Assembly: GCA_946803715.1 (NCBI GenBank)
Contig: CAMPET010000017.1
Location: 421,013 to 447,983, forward strand
Source: Beroe ovata
Taxonomy: Eukaryota; Ctenophora; Nuda; Beroida; Beroidae
Direction of reading: 5' to 3'
DNA: 26,971 nt
Shown here: positions 12,901-23,371 of the stretch, one piece after another
Layout: every line of letters begins with the position of its first letter
How positions within the stretch are numbered: the first letter of the stretch is position 1
The notes under the pieces: model-generated
Told to the model about the DNA's origin: nothing
What the model saw: the letters and a program-made list of their open reading frames with translations, nothing else
Databases searched by the model: none
Made by a program: the position numbers and the translations under genes

Positions 12901-13008
12901 GGTCAGGAGATGCTGCAAGGAGAGATCAAACAATCAAACAAAAACGCACAACGTTGGCAATATTCATTCACTTCGTGTAACGAGAAGCAGCCCCTGCTCA
13001 ACCGATCA

Positions 13009-13137
13009 CCAATCAGAGACCATCACCGCGCGTCGACAGCCAATCAGAGCCCAGTACCGCGCGGCGACGGCCAATCAGAGGCTAGTACGATTGAGCACGT
13101 GACCAATGATATATCGCAGGGTTTCTCCCTTCACGTG
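13009..13137. promoter_or_regulatory. Periodic CCAAT array followed by E-boxes
   Basis: CCAATCAGAG occurs three times, starting at 13009, 13040 and 13071. The period is exactly 31 bp, close to three helical turns. The linkers are GC-rich and related (ACCGCGCGxCGACxG). Then follow CACGTGAC (13096), a fourth CCAAT overlapping its end (13103-13107) and TCACGTGAC (13131-13139). This looks like a housekeeping-type promoter with NF-Y and bHLH-zip sites. No coding exon that I can identify starts on either side, so its target and direction are unknown. Confidence 0.6.
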
Positions 13138-13219
13138 ACTAATCAATAACGAGGGGAGAGACGCGCGCGAGTGTGAGTAGTTATTAAAATTGTCTCGTAC
13201 ACGGTCTATAGCAAGTGTT

Positions 13220-13262
13220 AGAGAGGGAGGGNGGGAGGGAGGGAGGGAGGGAGGGAGGGAGG
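13220..13262. repeat. (GGGA)n microsatellite with an N
   Basis: Pure GGGA repeats with N at 13232. Any open frame through it is repeat translation. Confidence 0.95.
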
Positions 13263-13569
13263 CATCATTAAAATTGCATGAGGGGAGGGCGATCAAAACT
13301 CTATATAGCAACCGTACGGATAGAGCATGGTCTTTTCATGATAAAACACGGAGCCTATCCCTCAATCCTTCTCACACACTAAAATGTCGCTTACTCACAT
13401 TCAGACCAATCTGTCGCATGTCTCAGTGCCAAACCCAGATCCCTATTATAGTCTCCACTCACGTGACCCATGTTTCACTATGGCCTATGGGCACTATCTA
13501 GTATCAATCTATTCTTCATTCCCTATTATCCTAACTCCTGACTTTTATCCTTTTTCCTTAGTCATATGA

Positions 13570-16530
13570 TCAACCTAGGTTACAGTTTGAACTTTGAAGC
13601 AACGTACAGTATGAAAAAAGGAAAACGATCTTTAAGCAGAGTAAAACTGGCGCTTAAACATAAGCCAATAGAATAGTAGAACGGACGTATCATATACACA
13701 CGTATTATCGGGCTAGGATGTTTGACCAGCAGAATGGGCTTATATTGCTTGATCAGCAGTGAGGAATGATTAATGAGAAGTCGTTGTGCGCGCCCTCACC
13801 CAGAAGACATGATGAATGATGAAAATGATGAATGATGATTAATATAAAACAGTAAAAAAACTGCTGTCTCGCCAAACATAAAGTACACTCGACACATATT
13901 ATGATATTATACTCATATGAGAAAGGGTGATATAATTGATGGAAAGGGGAATGATTGTTGGGCAGGGTATAAGATATGTGATCTCAGAAAGATAATCCAG
14001 CAAACCAGCAAAAGAAATTTAATAAAAACCGAAATAGAAGCTCCTTTGGGGGCATACTTTACCCACACAGACCCCTACTACATTCTGCCTTATGAGCAAC
14101 AATAACAACTTATTTTTGAAGAGGATTCAATATGAATATAGGAGATCAAAATGTTGGGCCCAACTTAGAATCAACCACGAAAATCCCGAAACAGGCCTTA
14201 ATAACGCACTTATAATCACAAAATTGGAGACAAAATCTTGAGACAAAATCTTGCATTAAATCCTCTTCTCACTAAATAAATATATAACCCTCCACTATGT
14301 TCTGAATTTCGAAGGATAATTAGCGAAATAAAATTTTTGCGAGCAGAATTTATTCAAATAAGGGACAATAAACCCTTTGTTTCAGTGGTCGAACTCTATG
14401 ACACACAGCATAATATAGTATATTCAAATGGTGAGTCGCTCGTGATGATGCGCGTTCAAATTACACAAAAATTGTTACAACAAATTTATGCGTTTTTGAG
14501 CGAGATTGAGGGCGCTGTTTTTGGTTATTAACTTTCTGTTGCACAATCTATGTGGGGTTAATTTCGTTGAGTTAGTTTTCATCATTCAAACGATGTTCAA
14601 GAAGTAGATTGGGAAAAATTTTGATAAAAATTGAATTAAAAAATCAAGATTATGGAGAAATTATGGAAAAGAGAAGGGCAAACCTTGCTCTTTCCAGATT
14701 CACAAATGTGCCGGAATATTATCAAAGTCAATTCTGGGACAAGATGCTGAATGAGGCGACGGTTAAAAAAGAACAAAACATATCCTTGTGTTTGAAAAAA
14801 ACTGATATTTGATCGAACACGTTTGACACCCAATCAAATGATAACTAAACGACTTTTGTTCTCATAACATATAGGTACGCGCGCTGTATTACATAAATTC
14901 ATCATCATAAATAAAAATAATAAAATTAATGAGACGTAACGTGCTATGCGAGACATAACAGATTCACGTAACACAAATCCGAAATCACGTGATAAGACAC
15001 GTGCAACTGTAGCGTAAATGGGTTATCACTTAAAAAGGGGTTTGTTATTATCTAATTGGTTTATTAAAAATTCGATTCACCTCGCAAAAGAGGAAGTGAT
15101 GAAAACAATTTGATCAAAAAAGTAGAACGCGAATCCATAAACCTAGGTCTTACTCTCATAATTTCTTCATTCCGCAGGGTTTTTTGATGAATGCAGTTCA
15201 TTACGAATGGCTAACCGCTTACTACTAATTCACTTAGTGCTACAATACGTCATGCGTTAGAACAGTAAAGTTCAAATTGAATTTCTTTGTGTGTTAATTT
15301 CAATATATAACTTCGGTTGAGTGAGTTGATTTCACACAGACACAGGTCTTTACAAAATATTAGCTAACTCAATGTGGTAAGTGATAAACCCTGATGGACT
15401 GTTACATGAATGTCCTCAAAGTATGCTTATTACTGGGTACTGCCATAACATGGTAGTCCTTAATGAGGATATTTTTCAAAGAGTCATCAGGAAAAAGTCG
15501 ATAATCAGGAGTACCTATTTCACAGATAACCAACTATCGAGTGTTCATGACAGCCGACATTCGCCCCCTGTACGTATTTTTCAAAGTGAACTTAAATTTC
15601 TTTGATTATATGCTATCATGCGACAAGAAATATAATTCAAAGTTTTGGTATTTGGTACAAACGGATTGGTAGAAAAGTTGAATAAATCGTCAGCGTCGCA
15701 TCAATATAAATTATAACCAGCCCCTCAAGATACATGGATTGATAGATGAGAGATGAGAGTGCATTCAATTCTGGGAATAATTCTGAATTTGCAGCATATC
15801 CTAATATGCCAACGAATCAGTATTTAACAGAACAGGAATTCTTGGATGGAAAGAGTGAATAAAAATGAACAATGGAAGGAATAAAAATGGTCAATGAAAC
15901 TGAAAGAATCCTGAGAAATGGGAAAATTGAACGAAAAAGAGTGTAATAGATGTGTCAATCGAGAAAAAAAACTTATTAACAAGATAACAAAGAGTTTAAC
16001 ATCATGCAATTCAGCTACTCAGTACTCACAAATCATTCAGGAGGTTTCTTCGGGGGCGCACTCAAGTTCATCATATTTCCCGTATCAGTCAACAAATCTG
16101 TCTCTTTCGGATAACCGTTCTCCATCTTATACATAGCTAGGATAAGCTTGGGGTTATTTCAAATCAAAGGTTTGCGATACTGCATATATTTTTTCGAAGG
16201 TTGGAGGTCTAATCTGGTGAAATTATTCTCTCATTTGATCAATGAAACAGGCACTACAGCTTTGGTACAGATCTTATTTATAACCCTTCCAATAGCTTTC
16301 ATTACAAAATTACAATTGACAATTTACATTTATACAAATCTACTATAAAACATAAACACCATATCAAATCCGCTGGAATCATCAAATCAAATATAGTAAA
16401 ATTCAAAATCAATGTACTGGATTAGTAGAAAAATCTCACCAAAACAGTGCTCGACTTCAATGTATTATCATATCGGTATGTAAATCAAATAAGTAAATCA
16501 TGGATACATAAAATTGAAACAAAACAAATT
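13570..16530. other. Gene-poor AT-rich stretch
   Basis: Several open frames of 60-75 codons are present but none shows a family motif, and several begin without ATG. CACGTG pairs lie at 14986 and 14998. A 13-bp tandem duplication (GAGACAAAATCTT) lies at 14227-14252. The right end is the probable 3' flank of the minus-strand gene that stops at 16638. Confidence 0.45.
14280..14531 (+). other. Unidentified open frame, 83 codons
   Basis: Open from just after a TAA (14277-14279) to a TAA at 14529-14531. The frame has no ATG at its start. The translation is of mixed composition (a RRIISEIKF block, then VELYDT and QQIYAF) and less biased than other frames nearby, so it could be an exon or a remnant. 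I recognise no family and see no confident splice sites. Confidence 0.15.
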
Positions 16531-16537
16531 ATTGAAA

Positions 16538-16543
16538 TTTTAA
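16538..16543 (-). terminator. Possible polyadenylation signal ATTAAA
   Basis: ATTAAA on the minus strand, about 95 bases past the stop codon at 16638. This is the common variant hexamer. I see no AATAAA in a better position. Confidence 0.3.
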
Positions 16544-16637
16544 TCTAGCAGCAAGATTCTTGCTCCTCACCACCTTCACTCATTCCTCCTTACCCACACA
16601 CTCATCCTTGTTGCTCTACACCCCCTCTCCCCTCCAC

Positions 16638-19600
16638 TCACTCTCCCACCCGCATAGCTTTGTGCTTCGCGTGCAGCACATATCTCCACTTCATCACTCT
16701 CTCCTTCTCTCTATCCACTACCCTATGTTTCAGGAAGACACTCCCCCACTCCCTCACACTAAACGGTGACCACACCCACGGTCGAAGTACCTCCTCACTC
16801 GGTCGATACGCCGGGTTCACGCTCTTTACGTCCCAGTCCCCGCCCGCAAACCTGCCCTCCCAGATAGACACCGTTCGGTGCGCAGCGTCCAGCGCGCGGC
16901 ATTCCAACTCCGAGTTACACACAAAATCACCAAACCGGGATGAATTTGAGTGTGAGTGTAACTCGGCAAGGAATTCTGCGGTGTATTGAAACGAAGTCGG
17001 GTACCAGAGAGTAAGCTGTCGCACCGAGTGGAGAAAGAGGAGGAATTCTGAGCAGGAATTGTCTGCTGATTCGTCCCTGAATTTGTAGCCAGAGTGGAGC
17101 CAATCTTTACGGATAATTGAGGTAAGAAGGCCGTAGATCGTGCGATAACGAGACTCTATACAAATTTGGAGAAGAGAGGATAGGATGCGGGGGTAGATTT
17201 CTATCAGGATACTTCGTCCAAGCTGAAGGAGATTATAATTCGAAAAACAAGACGTTTTTTGCGGATATTCTGGTGATTTTGTAGACTATAATTCGGGTTC
17301 CCGACCTCTGTTAGGTGTGTGATGAGAGTATCCGTTGTACAGAGGAAGAACCAGACCAAATCGAGCCATTTCTTGTTTCCCGCGGCCCAAGTTTCCTTCC
17401 GGTTCATCTCAGATATGTATGCTCTCAGCGAATCGGGGGGAAGATTGAGTTTCAAGCTCTTCCAGTTCTCATAATCACGTTTGTTTAACTTATCTGAAGG
17501 GAAGATTTTTAGGAGGTTGGGGGCTGTTAACTGTTTCCACCACGATCTTTAAATCATTGAGAAGTTAGATAAATACCAAAATATTTGACAAATCACCTTT
17601 CAGTAAATTCTCTGTGACAAGCGTTGCACTACCCGTACAATCTGCCACGCTCTTCATGTAGATGCTATCCAAATCCCTATAATCCTTGTCAAGCAGTTTA
17701 TACTGGAGTGTGGGGGTCTTGACTGGCTGACCTGCGACTATCACCATGCACTGAGATGTATACATCATGTATAGTATACATTGTATACATTGTATACATG
17801 ATGTATAATGAGGGTTAACTAACTTTTCAAGTTAGTGAGAATATTGTACGAGAGTGTCAAAAGTATTACGCAGATGAAAACGAACCGAAAAAATTGATCA
17901 GGGATGATCTGCTCACCTTTCCGTGGATTGAGTGTTTGTGTAGGAATGTTGGACGAGGAGTCATTCCATCAGTCCGGCACTCAGCTAACTTTAGCATCAC
18001 ATCTTCCCATCCATTGGGAACAACAAGGTACTCCGAGTACGATTCAGTGATCTGTGGTTGAATTTTTGCGGGGTAGAATATTGTTTGACAGAAAATTTCT
18101 GTTATTTGGGGTTGTTAGTTAGTGTTGAAAACATTTGGCCATGGTTTATTGGTTTGTCAACGGTAAATTTCATCATTGGAGTTACACTGATTGGACTGCA
18201 ATATTCCAAGCAGTATCATGAAGAAAGAAAAACTCCGCTGGCCAGTGGCCACCAGCATTTGGCGGTAAAACCGCGTGTTTTCCTCAGAGTTGATACGCGC
18301 GCGATAAATAGTGTCGTGCGCGCGTGAAATATGTGGCTTTTCACGACGAAACTGTATTCAGAGACAGCGCTCAGCAAGTTGAGTTGTGTGTGCATATGAT
18401 CTTTCCCCGAAATGGAACAAACTTGTCACAAATTGGGACATACACGATTGAGCGAATGTTGATGAACTTAGATCTCGGGTGCAAAAGGAGTTTGAAATAA
18501 GGTATCTAACAGCTCTTATTCGTCAATTCAAGGTATTGGTGCCACAGAATGCCACCTCACACCATATCACTATGTGCACCTAAGACTAAATTTGTCACAA
18601 GGTGGGGACATGTTCTGGAAGCCATAGTTTGTATCCAATTGAGCTACAAGTGGTTCTAGTAGTCCTTCACTACTTCCGATTTTGTTCCACTTTTGTTCCA
18701 AAATCGGGGAAAGATTAACTCTGTGTGTGTGACGATGGTCGGTTCTTCCGCCTCGTCTCTCATATAAAGACTAGCTTATACCACCTCTACTCGTTGTAAT
18801 GGTGTTCTATGTGGGCACACAAGGAAAAATTTCCTGTAAACGAGACTTTGGTCAAGACAGAGTGGTTATGTGCCTAGCCTGGCGAACACTGTGGATATCC
18901 TTTCTGTACGGCATGTCAAGCAAGGGATCGAAACCGTGGGATTCTGTACAGAGCACTCTGTAACAGAAGTTCATAGCCTGCTGCCTAATCACATTATTTA
19001 CCCACTATTCGGCTAAAGAGCCTATCCTATTTTAGAACATAAACTTAATGTCCATGACTCGTCAGAAGAAATGCTTTGTCCATATTCTTACTAAAATGCA
19101 AAAAATCATGAATTAACCCCAACTGTGGCTCTTTATCAAATCAGATTATCTTCTGAGGATCGCTTGAATAATATAGGGAGTTAAATCAAAACATAGTCAG
19201 ATGAGTCATACCGTCATCTGACTGAAAATATCCTAGTTAGTTATCCTAGTTTCAACAAGTCAGACAGTCATTTATGAATCCTCCAATCGAGTTGAAACCC
19301 AACCCTCGTTATCAAGGTATTGAAATGTGAAACCCGTCTACATTGGTCGAAATGATTTGCAAAAGCTATAGCATTTGCAGATTGAACCTACTCATTTTTG
19401 ACGTTCGTAAAAACCAGCTCAGCCAGCTCAATGTGTTATGATTAGGTTATTTCAACAGGTAGGTTATTTCAATAACAGGTAGGTTATTTCAACAGGAAAG
19501 CAGTGGGATGAAACATGTGACCCTTCCCCAATATAAGTGCTCCCCAATATAAGTGCTCCCCAATATAAGTGCTTCCAAATATATGTGCTTCCCAATATAA

Positions 19601-20616
19601 GTGCTTCTCAATATAAGTGTTCCCCAATATAAGTGCTTCCCAATTTATTCAAACCTTGAAGTCGGAGTTAGCTCGTGAGATGCACCAGCCCGTAGGCGGA
19701 AATTCCAACCATTCAAACTCCAGCAACTCATTGTACACTTGGTAATTCAGTCCCTGGACAATGATTGAAAAGGATAACCAGTGAGCTGTGTTCTTATGGG
19801 AACACTGTTTGAGGTTGAATACAAATATACATGATGAGTATTCCAGGAATCAGGATAGCTTTGTCTCTTCATTCAAGAGAGCTGGTTCATTACCTTAGTT
19901 TTGGGCTTGCAGTAGAATGGTAGCGTAAGTTGTATATCATCCAAGTTTGCTAGACAATTGAGAGTTTCGACTAAGAGATTACATTCATTTTTCTGAAAGT
20001 ATAATCATTTGCCGGGAAATAAGAAGCTTTTCATGTATCTCAACCAACTCTAAGGTTTGAGCAAACTCACATTTCCAATAAATAGCGTAATTTGCTGAAA
20101 ATCTTTTGTCGAAATAATACAATGGGTTCCATGACTTGTAATTGTGTCAACCAGCCCATTTAGAAGCTGGAACTGAAAAACAATGGCTAGGGTTACAATA
20201 ATATGATTGAGTATTGAGATTTGGAATAATATTTTTGGGGAAGGGTCTCAAATATTCGAACACTTTCGAAACGTATCTCAATATTCATTGATCTATCAAA
20301 GTAAAAAGTAGCTTATCAAGTGAATCGTGTGAAGAAGATTGGCCATCAAGAACCAACACAGATCCCATGGTTCACCAAAAATGAGCTTTGGGATTTGGGA
20401 ACCTTTCCCATAAATACCATTCTTTATTATGATGTCTGCTGACTGCTTATAAGTAGCTGTTGCCTAAACTCACACCTTTGTGCTTTTACTGTCAAAACAA
20501 AGAACATGTGCAGACACACTCAGAATTCCTGGGCCAAGTGGGGCAGTCTGGAATGTATCCATGAGGCATGTAACGTTTTCTATCTTTCTGATCTTGATCA
20601 ATTCTGTAAACTCCAT
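16638..20616 (-). CDS. Myotubularin-related pseudophosphatase, 8 exons, 510 aa
   Basis: Exons in transcription order: 20616-20476, 20172-20071, 19992-19894, 19753-19655, 18051-17917, 17750-17597, 17523-17306, 17222-16638. All introns are GT-AG and phases agree, giving 510 residues ending in TGA. Residues 1-110 read as a PH-GRAM domain (GPGILSVSAHVLCF near 29-41; HCIISTKDFQQITLF near 64-78). The linker has the family pattern Y-N-E-L...GWCIS-R-A-N (121-143). The phosphatase-like domain follows, with GQPV near 199, SSLLQ...RYRTIYG (331-347), KDW (355-357), YKF and RFGDFVCNSE (412-421). The catalytic loop (HCSDGWDRT in active members) is missing: after ILIE the chain runs IYPRILSS, with no Cys or Arg signature and about five residues fewer. 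It is therefore a dead phosphatase, most like the MTMR10-12 type, whose members typically scaffold active myotubularins at PI3P-containing membranes. It is shorter than vertebrate relatives (about 700 aa). The start ATG follows an in-frame TGA, but an upstream exon cannot be excluded. The seventh exon's donor (GTCGGG) is weak. Confidence 0.85.
17759..17808. repeat. AT-rich inverted repeat in intron 5
   Basis: TATACATCATGTATA and its complement TATACATGATGTATA flank GTATACATTG repeats, forming a near-perfect cruciform-prone palindrome. It lies just upstream of the acceptor of the sixth myotubularin exon. Confidence 0.85.
18295..18325. repeat. GC-rich hairpin in intron 4
   Basis: ACGCGCGC (18295-18302) pairs with GCGCGCGT (18318-18325) across a 15-base loop. 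Confidence 0.7.
18398..18716. mobile_element. Possible MITE in intron 4 of the myotubularin gene
   Basis: GATCTTTCCCCGAAATGGAA at the left end (from 18398) is mirrored by TTCCAAAATCGGGGAAAGAT at the right end (to about 18715). The terminal inverted repeats are about 24 bp and the element is about 320 bp, with no coding capacity. A direct repeat TTGTCACAAxxTGGGGACA-like lies inside (18423-18440 and 18592-18610). GTGTGTG tracts flank both sides. No clear target-site duplication, so the superfamily is unassigned. Confidence 0.5.
19444..19497. repeat. Three copies of an 18-20-bp repeat
   Basis: AGGTTATTTCAACAGGT occurs three times, the middle copy with a small insertion. It lies in intron 4. Confidence 0.85.
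19525..19647. repeat. 16-bp tandem repeat, about seven copies
   Basis: CCCCAATATAAGTGCT and variants repeat head to tail, ending only a few bases before the exon at 19655-19753. On the transcribed minus strand it is the first part of intron 4, directly after the donor site. Confidence 0.9.
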
Positions 20617-20660
20617 GGACCATTGTATCACTCATAAATTTAGCTGAAGATATGCCCCTC

Positions 20661-20666
20661 TTTATA
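20661..20666 (-). promoter_or_regulatory. Possible TATA box for the myotubularin-like gene
   Basis: TATAAA on the minus strand, about 45-50 bases upstream of the ATG at 20616. If it is used, the 5' leader would be very short. No CCAAT or CACGTG is visible nearby, unlike the other promoter-like sites in the window. Confidence 0.3.
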
Positions 20667-20885
20667 AACCAAAATCAACTTCAGTACATTGATATTGTGC
20701 TGTAAAAATATAATACAATTCAAAAACTTATTAGTTAAATTCCAGTCAGTGCTATTTCAATATTTTCCAGTCATACATTTACAATTCAACAGGAATTGGA
20801 ATTACAATTAAATACCAGCCCAAGGTGTGGGTGGACTATAAACATCAGGGGGCTGGTAAGACACCCATGGCAAGGTAAGATATGG

Positions 20886-20955
20886 AATCCAAAGTTTTAT
20901 CTATAGAGGTGTATGGGTAATGGGTAAACTGCAAACATATCGAAATACTGGATAT
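20886..20955 (+). repeat. Dispersed repeat, second copy
   Basis: Matches 7153-7218 (see there) and ends at an N (20956), just before the reverse-transcriptase scrap. Confidence 0.7.
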
Positions 20956-20956
20956 N

Positions 20957-21205
20957 TACTCACGACGATGAACACTTCTTTGGGACTGCTTAAGTGGACA
21001 CGCCTACCCTTCGGAATCAATGCTGCTGGTGCCCAGTTCCAGTGCACCATTGACGGAGTTCTTCTAGGAATCGAGCAGACTTGTTGCCGTGTCGACGATA
21101 TACTGATAACGGGTCGTGATGATGAAGAGCACATGTTGAATGTGAGACAAGTTGTGCAGAGGCTTGAACAGGCGGGATTCCGTTGCAGAGCGGATAAGTC
21201 TGAGT
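20957..21205 (+). pseudogene. Ty3/gypsy reverse transcriptase fragment
   Basis: About 83 codons match the centre of a gypsy-type reverse transcriptase. LTTMNTSLGLLKWTRLPFGI gives the palm motif, followed by AAGAQFQ, the catalytic motif as CRVDDILITGR (the family has Y-x-DD), then EEHMLNVRQVVQRLEQAGFR and a KSE end. Both ends are abrupt, each at a single N (20956 and 21206). There is no protease, RNase H, integrase or LTR, so it is a dead scrap. The Ns on both sides mean it may be a small contig placed here by the assembler. Confidence 0.85.
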
Positions 21206-21207
21206 NT

Positions 21208-21518
21208 CGTTACGAGCATGGTGCAATTATTTCTCTGGTGTATAGCCCCAACCCCATCGGAGTTATATGATACTTGTGATATCTTCTACTCGAAGACTGA
21301 AAGTGAAAGGGGTCACGTTATCTGCGACACCTATCTTCAATACCCAATGTCGGGACTACCCAACGTCGTGAATACTCAACAATCAACCCGAGTTGGGTAT
21401 TTGAGACAATTGACTCCCCGACACTCTCACCGGATCAAGCTGTATCATGGTAATGGTATTGGTATCAGTGACGTATAAATCTAGAAAGGATCACTATCCC
21501 ACACGTGCGGATCGACAG
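21208..21518 (+). repeat. Fold-back module arm A
   Basis: From CGTTACGAGCATGGTGCAAT to GGATCGACAG. It is repeated in inverted orientation at 22292-22612, with substitutions, small indels and one replaced stretch near 21396-21405. Its 3' part, from CAGTGACGT, is also one end of the smaller fold-back at 21466-21902. Confidence 0.9.
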
Positions 21519-21902
21519 GAATGACTACAAGATGAGCGGACCTTAAGCAGAACTTAAGCAGAACTTAAGCGGAACTTAAGCGGAACTTAAGCGGACCTTA
21601 AGCGGAACTGAAGCGGAACTTAAGCAGATTGATAAAGTTAAGCTCACTAGCACTAGCAGAAAACAGATATATCGATGAACAACTATCGAATAAGCTTCCC
21701 GTCAGGTGAGCTGAGGCGTGTTCGGCTAAACTTGTTTAGTCTGCTTAAGTTCCGCTTAAGTTCCGCTTAAGTTCCGCTTAAGTTCCGCTTAAGTTCCGCT
21801 TAAGGTCCGCTTAAGTTCCGCTTAAGGTCCGCTCATCTTGCAGTCATTCCTGTCGATCCGCACGTGTGGGATAGTGATCCTTTCTAGATTTTTACGTCAC
21901 TG
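21466..21902. mobile_element. Fold-back element with CTTAAG repeat arms
   Basis: 437 bp. The ends are inverted repeats: CAGTGACGTA..AATCTAGAAAGGATCACTATCCCACACGTGCGGATCGACAGGA-type sequence on the left (21466-21530) and its complement on the right (21835-21902). Next inward, arrays of an 11-bp unit, AGCGGAACTTA (21535-21627), face the complementary TAAGTTCCGCT array (21740-21834). The spacer is about 110 bp. No coding capacity. The terminal CAGTG recalls hAT-type ends, but I find no clear 8-bp target duplication, so the class is open. Confidence 0.85.
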
Positions 21903-22246
21903 TGACAATATCATGGAACAGATGCATCCGGTTGAAGTGCAGTGTCAAGCAATCAACATCGCCTCCTTCACGGTCACCCTTGAGTTTCAGTTATAAGCGG
22001 GACGCGACACCATGATTGGTGTCAAGCAGCACTGTCCCTGTCACTGTCAGTAGTGAGCGGGACCTGACACTATTCTTGTTAATCCACGGACTCAATACCG
22101 GCATTTTATATTGCTTCCGCTGCTTTAATAAATCTGAAGCATATAAAAGCAGTCAACAGAGCTGAAGTCTGCTGAGAGTCCGCTTAAAGTCTGCTTAAAG
22201 TCCACTTAAAGTCTGCTTAAAAAGTCCGCTCATCTTGTAGTTGTTG
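21903..22246 (+). repeat. Fold-back module arm B
   Basis: Inverted against 22613-22938. Shared blocks include GAGTTTCAGTT, GTCAAGCAGCACT, CCCTGTCACTGTCAGTAG, AGCGGGAC and a terminal array of AGTCYGCTTAA units (22177-22230) ending in TCATCTTG. After it comes a truncated copy of the start of arm A (22246-22270). Confidence 0.85.
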
Positions 22247-22291
22247 TAACGAGCATGGTACAATTATTATACACAGGCCTCCAACAATCTT

Positions 22292-22612
22292 CTGTCGATC
22301 CGCACGTGTGGGATAGTGATCCTTTCTAGATTTTTACGTCACTGATACCAATACCATAACCATGTTACAGCTTGATCCGGTGAGAGTGTTGGGGAGTCAA
22401 TTGTCCCGAATAAACATTTATGATTAACAACTAGGGTTGAATGTTGAGTATTCACGACGTTGGGTAGTCCCGATATTGGGTATTCTAGAAGATAGGTGTC
22501 GCAGATAACGTGACCCCTTTCAGTCTTCGAGTAGAAGACATCACAAGTATCATATAACTCCGATTGGGTTGGGGCTATACACCAGAGTAATAATTGCACC
22601 ATGCTCGTAACG
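22292..22612 (-). repeat. Fold-back module arm A', inverted
   Basis: Inverted copy of 21208-21518. Short open frames run through both arms, but the differences I compared between them all change the encoded residue, so they do not look protein-coding. Confidence 0.9.
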
Positions 22613-22938
22613 GCAAGATAAGCGGACTTTAAGCAGACTTTAAGCGGACTTTTAGCAGACTTCAGCGCTACTGACTGTTTTCCTATAAGTATATGCTCCA
22701 AACTTATTAAAGCAATGGAAGCGATATCGAATTCCAGTATTGATAAGTCAGTGGATTAACAAAAGTGGTGTCAAGTCCCGCTCGCTACTGACAGTGACAG
22801 GGATAGTGCTGCTTGACATCACGCTTAAAACTGAAACTCCAGGGGGCGAAGTTGGTCACTTGACACCACTTCCACCGGACCAAGCTGTATCATGGTATTG
22901 GTATCAGTGACGTTAAAATCTAGAGAGTATCACTATCT
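22613..22938 (-). repeat. Fold-back module arm B', inverted
   Basis: Inverted copy of 21903-22246. It includes AGCGGACTTTA-type 11-bp units (22619-22660) and ends with CAGTGACGTTAAAATCTAGA (22905-22924) and a decayed TATCACTATC block, the same terminus used by the 437-bp element. Confidence 0.85.
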
Positions 22939-23079
22939 CCATCAATAACGACACGGATCTTGTGCAGCTTTGATTACTAAATCTTTCATCAAGTTCTACT
23001 TCAGTGGGGTTGAAGAGATATATTCAGCATAGCAATAGCATGCGCACTCTAAGAATGCAATGTATAATATTATTCTATG

Positions 23080-23095
23080 TACATTGTACAATGTA
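23080..23095. repeat. Perfect 16-bp palindrome
   Basis: TACATTGTACAATGTA. It is isolated, in a stretch (22939-23370) with no recognisable gene. Confidence 0.9.
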
Positions 23096-23371
23096 TATGC
23101 TCCTTGTCTCCAGGCCAAGTGATCATGTTACTCAGACTGTTGCATATGCTTGTTAGGGTGGAGCATTCAGTGTTTTGGGTCACATGACACCGTACAAATC
23201 CATGGTACTTCATTTTGATCTTAATCGACCAATGTTTGAGTATGTCACTCAATGATTGAGTCAATCAATTGCAGTGGGTGTCATTGTCTGTAGCCTTAGG
23301 GCTTAGCTTATTGTATTTGTACAGAATCATTGCGTATCAATATCAAAGCGCATGCCTGGGATATACAGAAA

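Noticed and set aside
13190-13501. A 103-codon frame across the GGGA repeat
   Set aside because: Its core is EGGREGGRE from the microsatellite and it contains an N; no family match.
16560-16989. Plus-strand frames opposite the last myotubularin exon
   Set aside because: They are shadows: the minus-strand frame shows clear myotubularin motifs.
21208-22612. Matching open frames in fold-back arms A and A' as a conserved protein
   Set aside because: Two small indels keep frame over about 65 codons, but the six or so substitutions I compared in that stretch all change the residue and none is silent. That is not purifying selection, and the arms are better explained as inverted non-coding DNA.
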